In this document: piece after piece, positions 42,401 through 53,249 of the stretch
How positions within the stretch are numbered: position 1 is the first letter of the stretch
How the letters are laid out: each line of letters opens with the position of its first letter
Origin: Phallusia fumigata
Taxonomy: Eukaryota; Chordata; Ascidiacea; Phlebobranchia; Ascidiidae
Direction: 5' to 3'
Length of the DNA: 58,345 bases
NCBI GenBank assembly: GCA_008931825.1
Contig: QXVZ01019425.1
Location: forward strand, 1 to 58,345
The notes under the pieces: model-generated
What the model was told of the DNA's origin: nothing
Databases searched by the model: none
What the model saw: the letters and a program-made list of their open reading frames with translations, nothing else
Program-made: the position numbers and the translations under genes

Positions 42401-44401
42401 GTAGGCTCATCGCTGCCCTCCGGTAACTTGTACAACAAAGTTTTAATTGACGTTGTGGGAAGGTCAATTTCTGGTAAAGGTTCCCTTCGACGAACTTTGG
42501 TACCCTGTGCCACATAAAATGTATTGGGATTTGTTGTAACTGCATTTGTTTTAATGATGTTTATTTGTGCATAATTTTCAACATTAAAACTATTGAAACA
42601 AAGACATAAGCTAATTTAACATTTCATAAACAATCTGTTTTCTCACCATGTGATAAAACATAAATAAAACCCATAGCTTTTGTACTAAAACTTTACTTGT
42701 ATTGCAGAGTTTTAAACAGCTTTTGGCAGGGTATTGCAAATAAGAAATGCTTTTACCAGACACGTTAAAATGACACAGTGTGTTAGCATTTTAGGGTCAG
42801 AGCATAGAAGGGCAATAAATATATAAACAGTAAATTTAACCAAGAAACATACACAACAACATTAAAAACAGTAAAAACATGTACTCACAGGTCTGTTTAG
42901 TTCCAAAACTGTAGATTTCACAATGCAGTATGCAGTTATTCTCCAATCAGATCGTGAAAGATTTTTGAGCTTTTTAAAACTGGTTAGCAGTTTTACTGAC
43001 ACATAACCCAGTCGATTTCGCTTTACATGCTTCAACAAGAACTTGTCCTGAATAATTAAATCATGCATGTGAACTGAGAGTCTGACAAAAACAAATATTT
43101 TAACATTATCACTCTACAAAAATTCCACTTAAAAATCAAATAAACAGACAAACTTGACAGACCAATTTCTAATTTGCGTTCCACCTGACGAGGTGAAAAC
43201 CCTTTAGGTATACAAAACACTTCACTGGGCAAGTGTAGTGTGTAAAGAACTTTGATGATTTTGCAATACATCAAAATTGCAACCATTTTCATACAATTGA
43301 CTCAAAACATTTTGCTATCTTACTTTGATTAAATTTTCATCTGAGAAATAATGTTCCAAAAGTTCACGCATTTTTGTTTCAAGTTCTACAGGAGGCGGAC
43401 TCCATGTTGGGTCATCCTTTAATATTTCTTGGAAATCCTTTGCCTAAACAGCTTCGGTATTACGTTTGTTCAAATAATATTATTCTATACATAGTGCAAG
43501 ACCATGAATATCAGTATTCAAATATCAAAATTTTGTGAGAACAACATGTACCATGTACGTGTACAAATATGAGCCACTGTGTGCACCTCTAGAGTTGTTT
43601 ACCACAAATTGACTATAAATGCATCACAATTTTGTCATTTCCTCTAGTCATTTTGAGCTATGTCTTGTTACCTTTTGACAACAACACCATAATAAAGAGG
43701 AGAATCTGGAAAAATTGATAAAATGCACAGCAAATTTGAAAATAGGGAATCATATTTGTGAAGATCAAATTTTACACTAGTAATGACCTTTATGTCAATT
43801 TGAAACTTGATAAACCCACTACTTTGCATTATTTTGATTTTTAAAGCTTCATTTACCACTGGTTTACAACAATGGTAACACCTTTAAACACTTAAAAATA
43901 GGCATTATCAATTGATTATCTTAGGAAAAAAACGAACACTCTTTTTGATCAAAACCGAAATCCCTGATACTACATTTTATGTTACATGGCCAAATATGAC
44001 CACAAAAATTTAAATTTCGTAGTAAATGTTTATTAAATAACCTATAAAAGTATCACACTACCTCAGTTAAAACAGTTATTAGTTTGATCTGACATTATTG
44101 CAGAGACTAAAAAACACAAATAACTTAAAAGAAGCACTGACATTGTACACCCAGTAAACATACCTCTTCATCTTCTCCTCCACTACTTACAACAATCTCT
44201 GTCTCCTCGCCCTTTAACTTTGTCACCTTTAAAATGACAAATAACCCAATAAAACACACACAAAAACATGCAGGAACAGTTTAACATCAAGTTGTGAAGA
44301 CTTACTTGAGTTATTTTGACTTGAGGTATGCTGTCATTTTCTAGCTTTGGCATTTCCACTACAACACAATTATTGTTGTTGGCAGTTGTTGTCTCCTCCA
44401 T
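36429..44401 (-). CDS. LARP6: La-related protein 6, 510 aa, 12 exons
   Basis: LARP6 is a La-module RNA-binding protein; in vertebrates it binds the 5' stem-loop of collagen I mRNAs. Exons in transcript order: 44401-44306, 44226-44164, 43443-43324, 43047-42889, 42504-42391, 41849-41688, 41553-41393, 41051-40921, 40700-40626, 40459-40311, 37956-37863, 36637-36429; all phases match. Residues 54-146 carry the La motif (YFSDENL, FLLKHVKRNRLGYVSVKLL, SFKKLKNL). Residues about 165-260 are the RRM (KTLLYKLP, THTCVVIEFE). The rest is Ser/Pro/Arg-rich. Residues 427-436 have the LARP6-specific SSPWLQRRRQ motif, and the tail has GRKFQDGVPIGVARLPRGP, conserved with human. Human LARP6 is 491 aa. The ATG at 44401 follows a TTTTAG acceptor by 17 nt. 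Two details are uncertain: exon 3 could begin 6 nt later, and exon 8 uses a weak donor (ATA|GTAACT). SIRT4 lies 170 bp upstream on the same strand. Confidence 0.92.
37748..37790. repeat. Short dispersed repeat in a LARP6 intron (second copy 39367-39412)
   Basis: The sequence GGCCTGTGGGCCAACC..TGGGTGAACTGG.GTAAAA at 37748-37790 recurs in the same orientation as GGCCCCTGTGTGTCAACCCATGGGTGAACTGGGGTAAAA at 39367-39412. Both are intronic. They look like fragments of one repeat family that I cannot name. Confidence 0.5.
39367..39412. repeat. Second copy of the short intronic repeat
   Basis: Partner of the copy at 37748-37790, in the same orientation, in the intron between LARP6 exons 10 and 11. 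Confidence 0.5.
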
Positions 44402-44420
44402 TCTGATAGTTATATTCACT
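44402..44420 (-). promoter_or_regulatory. Candidate trans-splice (or 5' UTR) acceptor before LARP6
   Basis: On the minus strand GATTTTAG ends at 44419, so the mature RNA would begin at 44418 with only 17 nt before the LARP6 ATG at 44401. The acceptor is 151 nt after the SIRT4 stop codon. In ascidians a spliced leader is added at such positions in downstream operon genes. A short cis-spliced 5' UTR exon is the alternative. Confidence 0.5.
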
Positions 44421-44571
44421 AAAATCTAACTAACAATCTCTTTTACATTACACAGCTACCACATTCACCTGTAATGACATGGCACAGATGTCTTTTACAT
44501 CATTTAGTAACAGAAAATCTCACAGTGTTGTTTGATGCAAAAATACCAGATGTTGCACAAAATATTGTTCA

Positions 44572-45525
44572 TCAAATATGCTTTAAAATTTGTGTGCACA
44601 AAGCATTCACTTTTGTAGTTACAAGGTTATCGGCCCTTGTGGGGCCTACATTAATAACAGCGATGGGAATATTACACTGAGATGCTCGAGAGACAAATCT
44701 ATACCCTGACCACACCTGTAGTGATGAACCTACAACCAACAAACCATCACTTCTTTGTACTTTGTCATACACAAAATCAACAACTTGACCAGGCACATTG
44801 TCCCCAAAAAATGTGACATCTGGTTTTAAAACTCCACCACATTTTAAGCAAGGCGGTACATTAAAGTGGACTACATCTTCATCTTTTATGAAGACATCTG
44901 CATCTGGTCCAAACCCCAACACATTGGCTGACCAGGTGTGGTTAATTTTAGCAAATCTTTCCTGAAGCTCCTTGCGAGTAGACATATTCTTGCAGCCTAA
45001 ACAGATTACTCTTTCAATGCACCCATGTAGTTCAGTGAGCTTTTTTGAACCTGCTTGTGAACACAGGTTATCAACATTTTGTGTTACATGCCAACTCACT
45101 TTGCCATCCCTTTCCAGCTGACTGAGTTTTTTATGAGCAATATTTGGTGCCAAAGATGAGAGACGTTTCCATCCAATGTAATTCCGTGCCCAATATTTTT
45201 TACGACTTATAGCACTTCGTACAAACTCATGATGTTCCATTGGTTTGTGATTCATGCGGTCATACAACCCTACATCTTTGGATCGATAGTCAGGTACACC
45301 TGACTCAGTGGAAAGTCCAGCACCTGACAAAACCATCATGTTTTGGCAAGATGAGATAAAATTTTGGATTGTGGAAATGTCAGCCTGACTTGGTTTTGGT
45401 GCCTCAGGATAAAACCTTTTAGTTTGTTTTAAGTCATCATTTGTGGAAGTTTGCGTGGAGATGCAGCACCTTTGCAATGCTTGCAATGGCATAATTCGAA
45501 CAAACTCAAGCTGAATGGCATTCAT
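44572..45525 (-). CDS. SIRT4: Sirtuin 4, mitochondrial NAD-dependent deacylase, 317 aa, single exon
   Basis: SIRT4 is a class II mitochondrial sirtuin (ADP-ribosylation, lipoamidase and deacylase activity; it regulates glutamate dehydrogenase and pyruvate dehydrogenase). The N-terminus (MNAIQLEFVRIMPLQALQRC) has Arg and no acidic residue apart from one Glu, and could be a mitochondrial presequence. Residues 68-76 are the NAD-binding GAGLSTESG, followed by PDYRS. TQNVD is at 148-152, the catalytic His is His168 in ELHG, and four zinc cysteines are Cys175, Cys178, Cys226 and Cys229. VVGSSLQVWSGYRF (264-277) and INVGPTRAD (291-299) are typical of SIRT4. Length matches human (314 aa). There are no introns in the coding region. 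On the minus strand a strong polypyrimidine tract and CTGTAG acceptor sit 6 nt before the ATG, so the 5' end is spliced or trans-spliced. LARP6 follows 170 bp downstream. The 5' half is repeated at 47392-47648. Confidence 0.96.
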   Translation of the reverse strand: MNAIQLEFVRIMPLQALQRCCISTQTSTNDDLKQTKRFYPEAPKPSQADISTIQNFISSCQNMMVLSGAGLSTESGVPDYRSKDVGLYDRMNHKPMEHHEFVRSAISRKKYWARNYIGWKRLSSLAPNIAHKKLSQLERDGKVSWHVTQNVDNLCSQAGSKKLTELHGCIERVICLGCKNMSTRKELQERFAKINHTWSANVLGFGPDADVFIKDEDVVHFNVPPCLKCGGVLKPDVTFFGDNVPGQVVDFVYDKVQRSDGLLVVGSSLQVWSGYRFVSRASQCNIPIAVINVGPTRADNLVTTKVNALCTQILKHI

Positions 45526-45560
45526 AACACACTACAGAAACACAAATAAAACAAAAAAGA
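45526..45560 (-). promoter_or_regulatory. Splice acceptor 6 nt upstream of the SIRT4 ATG
   Basis: Read on the minus strand, a T-rich tract (TTTTTTGTTTTATTTGTGTT) is followed by TCTGTAG ending at 45532, leaving TGTGTT before the ATG at 45525. The same arrangement is kept in the duplicate copy near 47654. It marks either a 5' UTR intron or a spliced-leader site. Confidence 0.6.
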
Positions 45561-46374
45561 ACTAAAAGGGGGTCAAGCAACTTATATAATATTTACTATA
45601 ATGTACAGACACAAGAGAAATGCGAGCTGTGAACAAAAATTAAACTGAAAGAGAAAAATATCAGTAATCTTAAAAAAAACACAACTTGGGAAAGTAGGTT
45701 TATTCCTATCTTAAGTAGGAATAAATAAACATGAAATTTCGCGTCAACTACCGTGCAACATTTGCACCCTTGTGCCACCATTACTCCAAAAACACGAAAC
45801 ACAGTTTCACAGTACACTTGACATCGCCGCTCTGTGTCTCACACAACCACTGAGTTACGATTAGGTAACTCGTTTTTTTTCACAAACACGTCACTAAACT
45901 AATGAGCTGCATGAAAATGCTTGTGCACTAGCGCCACTTGCCGATTACATTTAATTGTGCAACGGATTAGTCGAAGCGCAAGGTATTTTCGGAAGGCGAA
46001 AAATTATTCACGCAGGTTATAGGTGGGGAAGTACTACATTAAAAAATCTTAAAGCGAATTTCTTCAGAAAAACACAGTTTGAAACTTCCACTGTGTGGAA
46101 TGTAAAGATTCCATTGATCTGCTTACACCAAGAAACAGGTACACTGCACTCACAAATATTTAAACTCGCTCGATTAAGTTAAGCAATGATTTCTTTGATA
46201 TTTTGAGGGGCCTGTAACATGCACAGAATCGTTTGAACTTAGTGCAACTTTTAAATCGTTTTGAATATTTGGTCTTCTCTTTCTGCACACCTTAACATTA
46301 TATGATGTGCCTTTGTCGCTTTGCGCATTTTATTTGTGCGTCTTCATGTCGTTTATCTTAATTTTTTTCTTCGG

Positions 46375-46500
46375 GGTTTGCACGCAGAACCGAGGGCGAA
46401 TCCCCATCAGCTTTTTTCATTAAGTTTGCACATTGGTGGAGTGCCTCGCAGACCATTCGACCAAGCGGCGAACACGCCAGCACAGCCGTCCTTCAACACA
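46375..46500 (-). repeat. tRNA-like (Pol III A/B box) sequence, possible SINE or tRNA pseudogene
   Basis: On the minus strand TTGGTCGAATGGTC fits a Pol III A box and GGGTTTGCACGCAG's complement region fits a degraded B box; the duplicate copy at 48495-48615 has a better B box (GTTCGAACCCC). The D-arm resembles Ser/Leu tRNAs, but the T-stem and acceptor stem do not pair, so it is not a working tRNA as I read it. Confidence 0.3.
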
Positions 46501-47391
46501 GATAAACATGCGGTAAACGCTTGAAACCGCATGTAGATATCACGTAATACGTACATGAAGCCACTTTTCTTGCGCAACTTGTGGCAATCTAAATTTTACC
46601 AACTACAAACGGTAAATTCGTTCATAGAGTCTGCATAAAGTTTCGGTAAGCAAGATAGTAATTAATTTGTTCACACATTAGAGAAGACTTGAGCCGCGAA
46701 AGAGCAAACAGTGAACTGTACTACTGACTTATTTAAGGTAACAGCGACCGGACAGGGCTGACCCCTAGTGGGCGTTGTCCCAAAGACGTCCTTTAGTAAC
46801 GATTGATTAGCATGGCGGCATAGTTTGAAGTTCGGCGCATAAGTTTACAGAGCTATGTCATAACGGTATATGTGAGGAAACAAATGAGGAATAATTTTTA
46901 TGTTGATATTTAAGTGTACATTAGTTGGTAATGACTGTTGTGGCTTTCCCTGACATTCTGTTTGGAAAAAGCTATCCATACTGGAAAACATCCTTAGGCT
47001 GTAATGATGATTAACCGACAATGGGACAAACGAAATAAAGCATGGTTAGGAGTTTCACCTCCGGGGAGTTTGACGCAGCAGTCAAGTACATAAGCATCTT
47101 ATGATAGCACATATCGGTTGCATTTCTACCTACATGGGTGGCAGCGTCTTAAAAATCTAATTTGCACCTACATTTGTGGAGCCACACATTACAGTTGTTT
47201 AGTGCCTATTAATTTCTGCAGTGTTAAGAAACTATCGCCTCATCTGTGGAGTCTCACGTCAGATAAATTCGCACGGATTTCGAGGCTCAAATGGTCAAAC
47301 TTGCCTACTGGGTTTTATCGGCGGCCTGAAAAGTCGCGTGACAACTGTTTGTATTGTTTTTGAGATTTGTGCTACAGCCATGGGCGCTGCN

Positions 47392-47648
47392 CCTACATCT
47401 TTGGATCGATAGTCAGGTACACCTGACTCAGTGGAAAGTCCAGCACCTGACAAAACCATCATGTTTTGGCAAGATGAGATAAAATTTTGGATTGTGGAAA
47501 TGTCAGCCTGACTTGGTTTTGGTGCCTCAGGATAAAACCTTTTAGGTTGTTTTAAGTCATCATTTGTGGAAGTTTGCGTGGAGATGCAGCACCTTTGCAA
47601 TGCTTGCAATGGCATAATTCGAACAAACTCAAGCTGAATGGCATTCAT
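47392..47648 (-). pseudogene. Partial duplicate of the SIRT4 5' end (assembly duplicate)
   Basis: It repeats SIRT4 codons 1 to about 85, from the ATG at 47648 through PDYRSKDV, and stops at the single N (47391). It lacks the catalytic His, the zinc cysteines and the C-terminus. One coding difference is visible: Thr35 in the full gene is Pro here. The upstream acceptor is retained. I read this as the other allele left unmerged at a contig join; it should not be counted as a second gene. Confidence 0.85.
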
Positions 47649-49500
47649 AACACACTACAGAAACACAAATAAAACAGAAAAGAACTAAAAGGGGGGTGCC
47701 AAGAAACTCTTTAATACATCAAGCAACTTATATAATATTAACTATAACGTACATACACAAGAGAAATGCGTGCTGTGAGCAAAAATTAAACTGAAAGAGA
47801 AAAATATCAGTAATCTTAAAAAAAACACAACTTTGGAAAGTAGGTTTATGTTATCTTAAGTAGGAATAAATAAACATGAAATTTCACATCAACTACCGTG
47901 CAACATTTGCACCCTTGTACCACCATTACTCTAAAAATACGAAACACAGTTTCACAGTACACTTGACAGCGCCGCTCTCAGTCTCACACAACCACTGAGT
48001 TACGATTAGGTAACTCGTTTTTTTCACAAACACGTCACTGAACTAACGAGCTGCATGAAAATGCTTGTGCACTAGCGCCACTTGCCGATTGCATTTAATT
48101 GTGAAACGGATTAGTCGAAGCGCAAGGTATCTTCGGAAGGGCGAAAAGGTTATAGGTGGGAAAGTACTACATTAAAAAATCTTAAAGCGAATTTCTTCAG
48201 AAAAACACAGTTTGAAACATCCACTGTGTGGAATGTAAAGATTCCATTGATCTGATTACAACAACAAACAGGTACACAAATATTTAAATTCGCTCGATTA
48301 AGTTATTAAGCAATGATTTCTTTGATATTTTGAGGGGCCTGTAACATGCACAGAATCGTTTGAACTTAGTGCAACTTTTAAACCGTTTTGAATATTTGGT
48401 CTTCTCTTTCTGCACACCTTAACATTATATGATGTGCCTTTTGTCGCTTTGCGCATTTTATTTGTGCGTCTTCATGTCGTTTATCTTAATTTTTTCTTCG
48501 GGGTTCGAACGCAGAACCGAGGGCGAATCCCCATCAGCTTTTTTCATTAAGTTTGCACATTGGTGGAGTGCCTCAGACCATTCGACCAAGCTGCGAACGC
48601 GCCAGCACAGCCGTCCTTCAACACAGATAAACATGTGGTAAACGTTTGAAACCGCATGTAGATGTAACGTAATACGTACATGAAGCCACTTTTCTTGCGC
48701 AACTTGTGGCAATCTAAATTTTACCAACTACAAACGGTAAATTCGTTCATAGAGTCTGCATAAAGTTTCGGTAAGCAAGATAGTAATTAATTTGTTCACA
48801 CATTAGAGAAGACTTGAACCGCGAAAGAGCAAACAGTGAACTGTACTACTGACTTATTTCAGGTAACAGCGACCGGATAGGGCTGACCCCTAGTGGGCGT
48901 TGTCCCAAAGACGTCCTTTAGTAACGATTGATTAGCATGGCGGCATAGTTTGAAGTTCGGCGCATAAGTTTACAGAGCTATGTCATAACGGTATATGTGA
49001 GGAAACAAATGAGGAATAATTTTTATGTTGATATTTAAGTGTACATTAGTTGGTAATGACTGTTGTGGCTTTCCCTGACATTCTGTTTGGAAAAAGCTAT
49101 CCATACTGGAAAACATCCTTAGGCTGTAATGATGATTAACCGACAATGGGACAAACGAAATAAAGCATGGTTAGGAGTTTCACCTCCGGGGAGTTTGACG
49201 CAGCAGTCAAGTACATAAGCATCTTATGATAGCACATATCGGTTGCATTTCTACCTACATGGGTGGCAGCGTCTTAAAAATCTAATTTGCACCTACATTT
49301 GTGGAGCCACACATTACAGTTGTTTAGTGCCTATTAATTTCTGCAGTGTTAAGAAACTATCGCCTCATCTGTGGAGTCTCACGTCAGATAAATTCGCACG
49401 GATTTCGAGGCTCAAATGGTCAAACTTGCCTACTGGGTTTTATCGGCGGCCTGAAAAGTCGCGTGACAACTGTTTGTATTGTTTTTGAGATTTGTGCTAC

Positions 49501-49672
49501 AGCCATGGGCGCTGCCACGTAGGGACAAGAGGGGGCACTTGCCTCCACCGGTAATCCGAAAAATGTACTTTTTGATTTATGAAAGTTCCGTGGAAAAACC
49601 TCATGAATGAAAAAGTATGTATGCATTAATGTTTGCCGCCTCCTGAAAAATTTTCTGCCGGCGCACATGGCT
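49501..49672. mobile_element. MITE-like element with imperfect terminal inverted repeats
   Basis: The left end AGCCATGGGCGCTGCC and the right end GCCGGCGCACATGGCT are inverted repeats with three mismatches over 16 bp. The interior (172 bp in total) has no coding capacity. I could not define a target-site duplication. The contig break at 47391 falls in the left end of this element in copy A. Confidence 0.45.
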
Positions 49673-50540
49673 ACAGCAGTACTAGTTTTTCGATTCTTTT
49701 TGACCATAATGGCACTATAACCGTCTGCTTGATTTGGGTTGTTTATCAATGTCAGTGTCGTCTAAGGTCGGCTTAATTCAAGTCATGTTTGGGCATATTT
49801 TTAGTTGGAACTTTCTTCACCACAATCGCCTTGTCTTGAAGAGCACTTCAGTTATCACAAATCCCAGTAAAGGTAAGGTACGAAACACAGGGTAGTATTC
49901 ACAGCATTTGCTGTGATACATCAACCTTGATTTACTAGATATCGGTGAGTGTAAAACATTTACTGCACAAAAGCGAACATAGTTAACTGATAATTGAGCT
50001 ACGCAAGACGGGTCATTATTACGTCTCACAAATAAAAACAACTGCAGGCTACGTAACAATAAAAACAACACAAAGACAAACTATTTTAAAGATTATCAAG
50101 ATATATTTAAGATTAACAAGGGATTTTATAATAGATTTATGATATTGTCGATACTTGCGACACCTTTGCGTTGAGACTTATAGCCGAACGCCGTACAGGA
50201 AATAATTCTTTTCCCGGAACGGTGAACTGTTCGCTTACTGTCACCACTGTCTTATATGTAATGAGGATTTGCACAAGTAGAAATCTTACCGCTATCATAC
50301 ATCTTTCAGAATTAAAGCACAATTAAAAATTTGACAGTATGATATCATGTACAATACAATACACCTCACTGAACAACCAATGAGATGACTGCAAATTTTA
50401 CGTCACTATATCTCTTTAAACGTCAGAAAGTCACAACAATAGTGCATTGTCAAAATCAACACAAAGTAAGTTGTTGGCAACAAAAGCTATTAGTCCGATT
50501 CAAGTTGTGGCGAAAGAAAGCTTTACATCGATTCAAAACC

Positions 50541-53249
50541 ATGCCGAACGCTGCAAATCCCGGTGTTTTGGGATACTTGGTTGTTCTTCTTGGGGTTATT
50601 GCCATTGCCCTTTTAGGTTCTGGACTTGGAACCAACCATTGGATTTTTATACCGGGAACCGCGTCTGTTGAAAAAACTGATCAGAAGCTTCAAGCAAAAT
50701 CGTCCATGACACTAAAGCAATTGGAAACAAATTGGCCTGGGTTTCAAGCTAATTTCGACATGATGAGAACGCAATTGTTTGCACTAATGTCCTTACCGAG
50801 AGGTAACATTTCTATTTTAATCAAGCATGCAAACAGTAATTTTTGTTGAAAACGAATTAAAACAAAGATGGTGGACTTTTGTTACATATCAATCTAGTAG
50901 TGCCACATAAATCGCTACTGCTTCTATACATTTCTAACCGTTTTTATTATTTGAAGGTACTCCAGCTTCAGTCCCGGCCAACGGAAGTTCCACGCCACCA
51001 CCTGGTACAGCACTTGAGTTTTTTATTTACCAAGATCTCAAACATAAAAATATTTCTTCGCAGATCCCATAAGAGTTCTTCAAATGTCTATGGGAAAATT
51101 GATAGGACTAAACGCGACTAAAAACGCGATGGAGCCAATGAAAAAATTGGATCAACATGCCGGATTTTATACGATGTGTGTCTTTCACTACATTCTAAAG
51201 GAGTGGGAATGCGATGGACCAAAGAAATACCTTTTGGCCAGTATGAAAATTCCATTTTAAATTTCTAATTTCTAACCAGGGATGTTCAAGCAAAACAGCT
51301 GGTTAATCTATGATAGTCGTTTCGAATCCAGAATATCGAAGCCAAATCTTATGTTATTATTTTGGCAGAATGGCATACATTATTGCAAGTAACAAAACAA
51401 CAATAACGGCATGTCGTCATTAAGTTTTTCGGCCAGCGTATTTATGATAACAAATGACCGTTTTCGTGCTTACCTTTGATTCTGTTACCGAAGGTGTCTA
51501 ACCATGGTCAGATGCGTGATCTTATAAAAACGTGCAAAAGTTAAGAAAAAACAAATTGAACACAAAAATGTTTACACGAAAAATACTCGTTTTACTTGTT
51601 ACGCCCTTTTGATTTAATTTCCACGTTAAAGTATTAGCGCTGTATCGGCGCTGTTACGCGTGTGAATACCAGTGGTATCAGTAAAGGACAGACGAATTGC
51701 GCATTTGCGGACGCAGTAGTTGATAATATAATATCGGTTCCTATAACCCGATGTAAACGGCAATTTAGATCTGGATTTGCATGCATTCAATATTCTTTGA
51801 TATTGCATAAAATATCCTTATTTGTACCAAATTCGAAAATATACATAGCGTGCAACAAGCGCGTGTAGCTTGCGTCACATAATAGCTTCTCCGCACCAAT
51901 AGGCCAAGGGTGGTGTAACCCTTTCCTTTCAAAACGTTTTACGCCAAAAATTGAAAATACAGGTTAAAGCTATGACTATAGCAGACAGGTTTTTAGGATT
52001 GTTGCATAGGTTTACTTAAAAGATTTTTTTAATTCTGTTGTACTATGGATTAATTAGCTGTGTTGTATTGTTGCAGATAATGACATGTGTGATCCAGATT
52101 ATGTTAATCCCAACCCAACTACACCGACATCAATGGGTATTCTAGCTAAGACTTTTATGTGCAACGCGGATGGTCTTTCCCAAGCCGTTACGGTATATTA
52201 AAATCATTGCCTTCACAATAGGCGTTGGTGCAGGGTTAGTATCCAGGTATCAGGCCCTCGATAAAACTGTTATTTTTCTGAATAAACATTTAAGCGGCAC
52301 AGCTTGAACTCAGGTATATGATATTGAATGTTTGTAGGGATCCCAAGGATTTTTCGGTGGTGTTCTGATCGGCGCTTTGGTCGTGAGTGTGATACCACTT
52401 GCCTTGATTCTTTTTATGACGGTCAAACCGGAGTCTAGGGGTCAACCCTTTAACGGAATTGTTGTGGGAGCACTTTTAGTTTTTGTTGGTAAGCAACTGT
52501 TATTTTTCTTGCGCAGAAGTCGGTATAATAGACCGTGCACCTTTTTCTTGTGTTGTTATAAAATGTCCAAAAGCAAAACTTGGGGTTGCCATCTTATATG
52601 GCAGGACACGTAATAAACGACCTAATGCAGGGGTTTCCAAAGTGCGGCCCGCGGACTATATGCGCCCCACGACGGCATTTCACGTGGCCCGCGCCTGTGT
52701 TACATATGGCCCGCTAAAGTTTGGTTGAGGCGATTTGCGACTGTACGCAAAAGATTCGCATGGAACTGTATTTGCCGGTAAAAAGGAAGGGTATATTGTA
52801 CTGATGCAACACAAATTACACAAGGCTAAAAAGACCGTTTTATAGCCGTGTATTTGCGTTTTATTTTTTTGCCTACAAAACTTCGGAAAAAAACGACGGG
52901 CCGCGGCATACCTGAATAAAATTGCCCCTCATTACGAAACGTTTCACCTCTTACCTAATTTAAATAAACGCCCGTGAATTGCAGAGGCTATAAGACCCAT
53001 GTCTTGATATTTTTCTAACTGTTGTTTCCAAAAAGTAACTAAAAATTTAATTGTTTTTCAGGTGCCGTAGTAATCGGTTTTACGGCTTTTTACAGTGCCA
53101 AAATTGTTGGAAACTACCTTGACAGTGGCATGAAAGGCACCAAGACTGGCGTCTCCTGGGTTCTTAGCCTTGTCAGTGGCATTTTGTTTATCGTCGCTGG
53201 CTTACCTGCTTTCCTTCTTCGTAAAGAGTCAGAAGTATCTCCAGCCTAA
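50541..53249 (+). CDS. Four-transmembrane protein with large first extracellular loop (claudin/PMP22-like topology), 313 aa
   Basis: Exons: 50541-50802, 50957-51004, 51064-51240, 52077-52192, 52338-52488, 53062-53249; all phases match and the stop is TAA. I do not recognise the family with certainty. Predicted membrane segments are residues 8-30, 206-229, 241-262 and 282-304. The loop between the first two is about 175 residues and has cysteines in the contexts TMCVFHY, EWECDG, DMCDPD and FMCNAD, plus a Pro/Ser/Thr-rich stretch (88-103). NHW soon after helix 1 and a FYSAKIV segment after helix 3 recall claudin/PMP22-type proteins, but the classic W-GLW-C-C signature is absent and the first loop is over three times longer than in claudins. 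The short tail RKESEVSPA is likely cytosolic. The ATG at 50541 immediately precedes the first helix; an in-frame upstream extension to 50385 is open but has no support. Confidence 0.78.
52626..52760. mobile_element. hAT-like transposon end in an intron
   Basis: CAGGGGTTTCCAAAGTGCGG at 52627 followed by CCCGCGGAC and CACGACGGCATTTCACGTGG is almost the reverse complement of 54145-54194 (…CCGCACTTTGGACACCCCTG). The two may be ends of the same family inserted separately, since coding exon 53062-53249 lies between them. The GGCCCGC-rich ends are typical of hAT-type nonautonomous elements. Confidence 0.45.

Larger units (their letters stand above)
45269..49515. repeat. Two ~2.12 kb near-identical copies joined by a single N at 47391
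   Basis: Copy A is 45269-47390 and copy B is 47392-49515. Both start with CCTACATCTTTGG inside SIRT4 and end at GCCATGGGCGCTGC. Differences are point changes and small indels, for example about 20 extra bases in copy B near 47697-47720. The single N and the overlapping ends indicate two allelic contigs placed side by side instead of merged. Confidence 0.88.
45526..50540. other. Intergenic region between the divergent SIRT4 and the four-TM gene
   Basis: Most of this 5 kb is the duplicated 2.12 kb block. Within each copy are a tRNA-like element (46375-46500 and 48495-48615) and a few ~20-bp units resembling the minisatellite at 30.2 kb (46304-46370 and 48421-48485). A MITE-like inverted-repeat element lies at 49501-49672. 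I see no further protein gene. Confidence 0.5.

Noticed and set aside
47295-47394. C-terminal part of the truncated SIRT4 frame after the N
   Set aside because: The residues after PDYRSKDV come from reading across the single N into unrelated sequence of the first contig.
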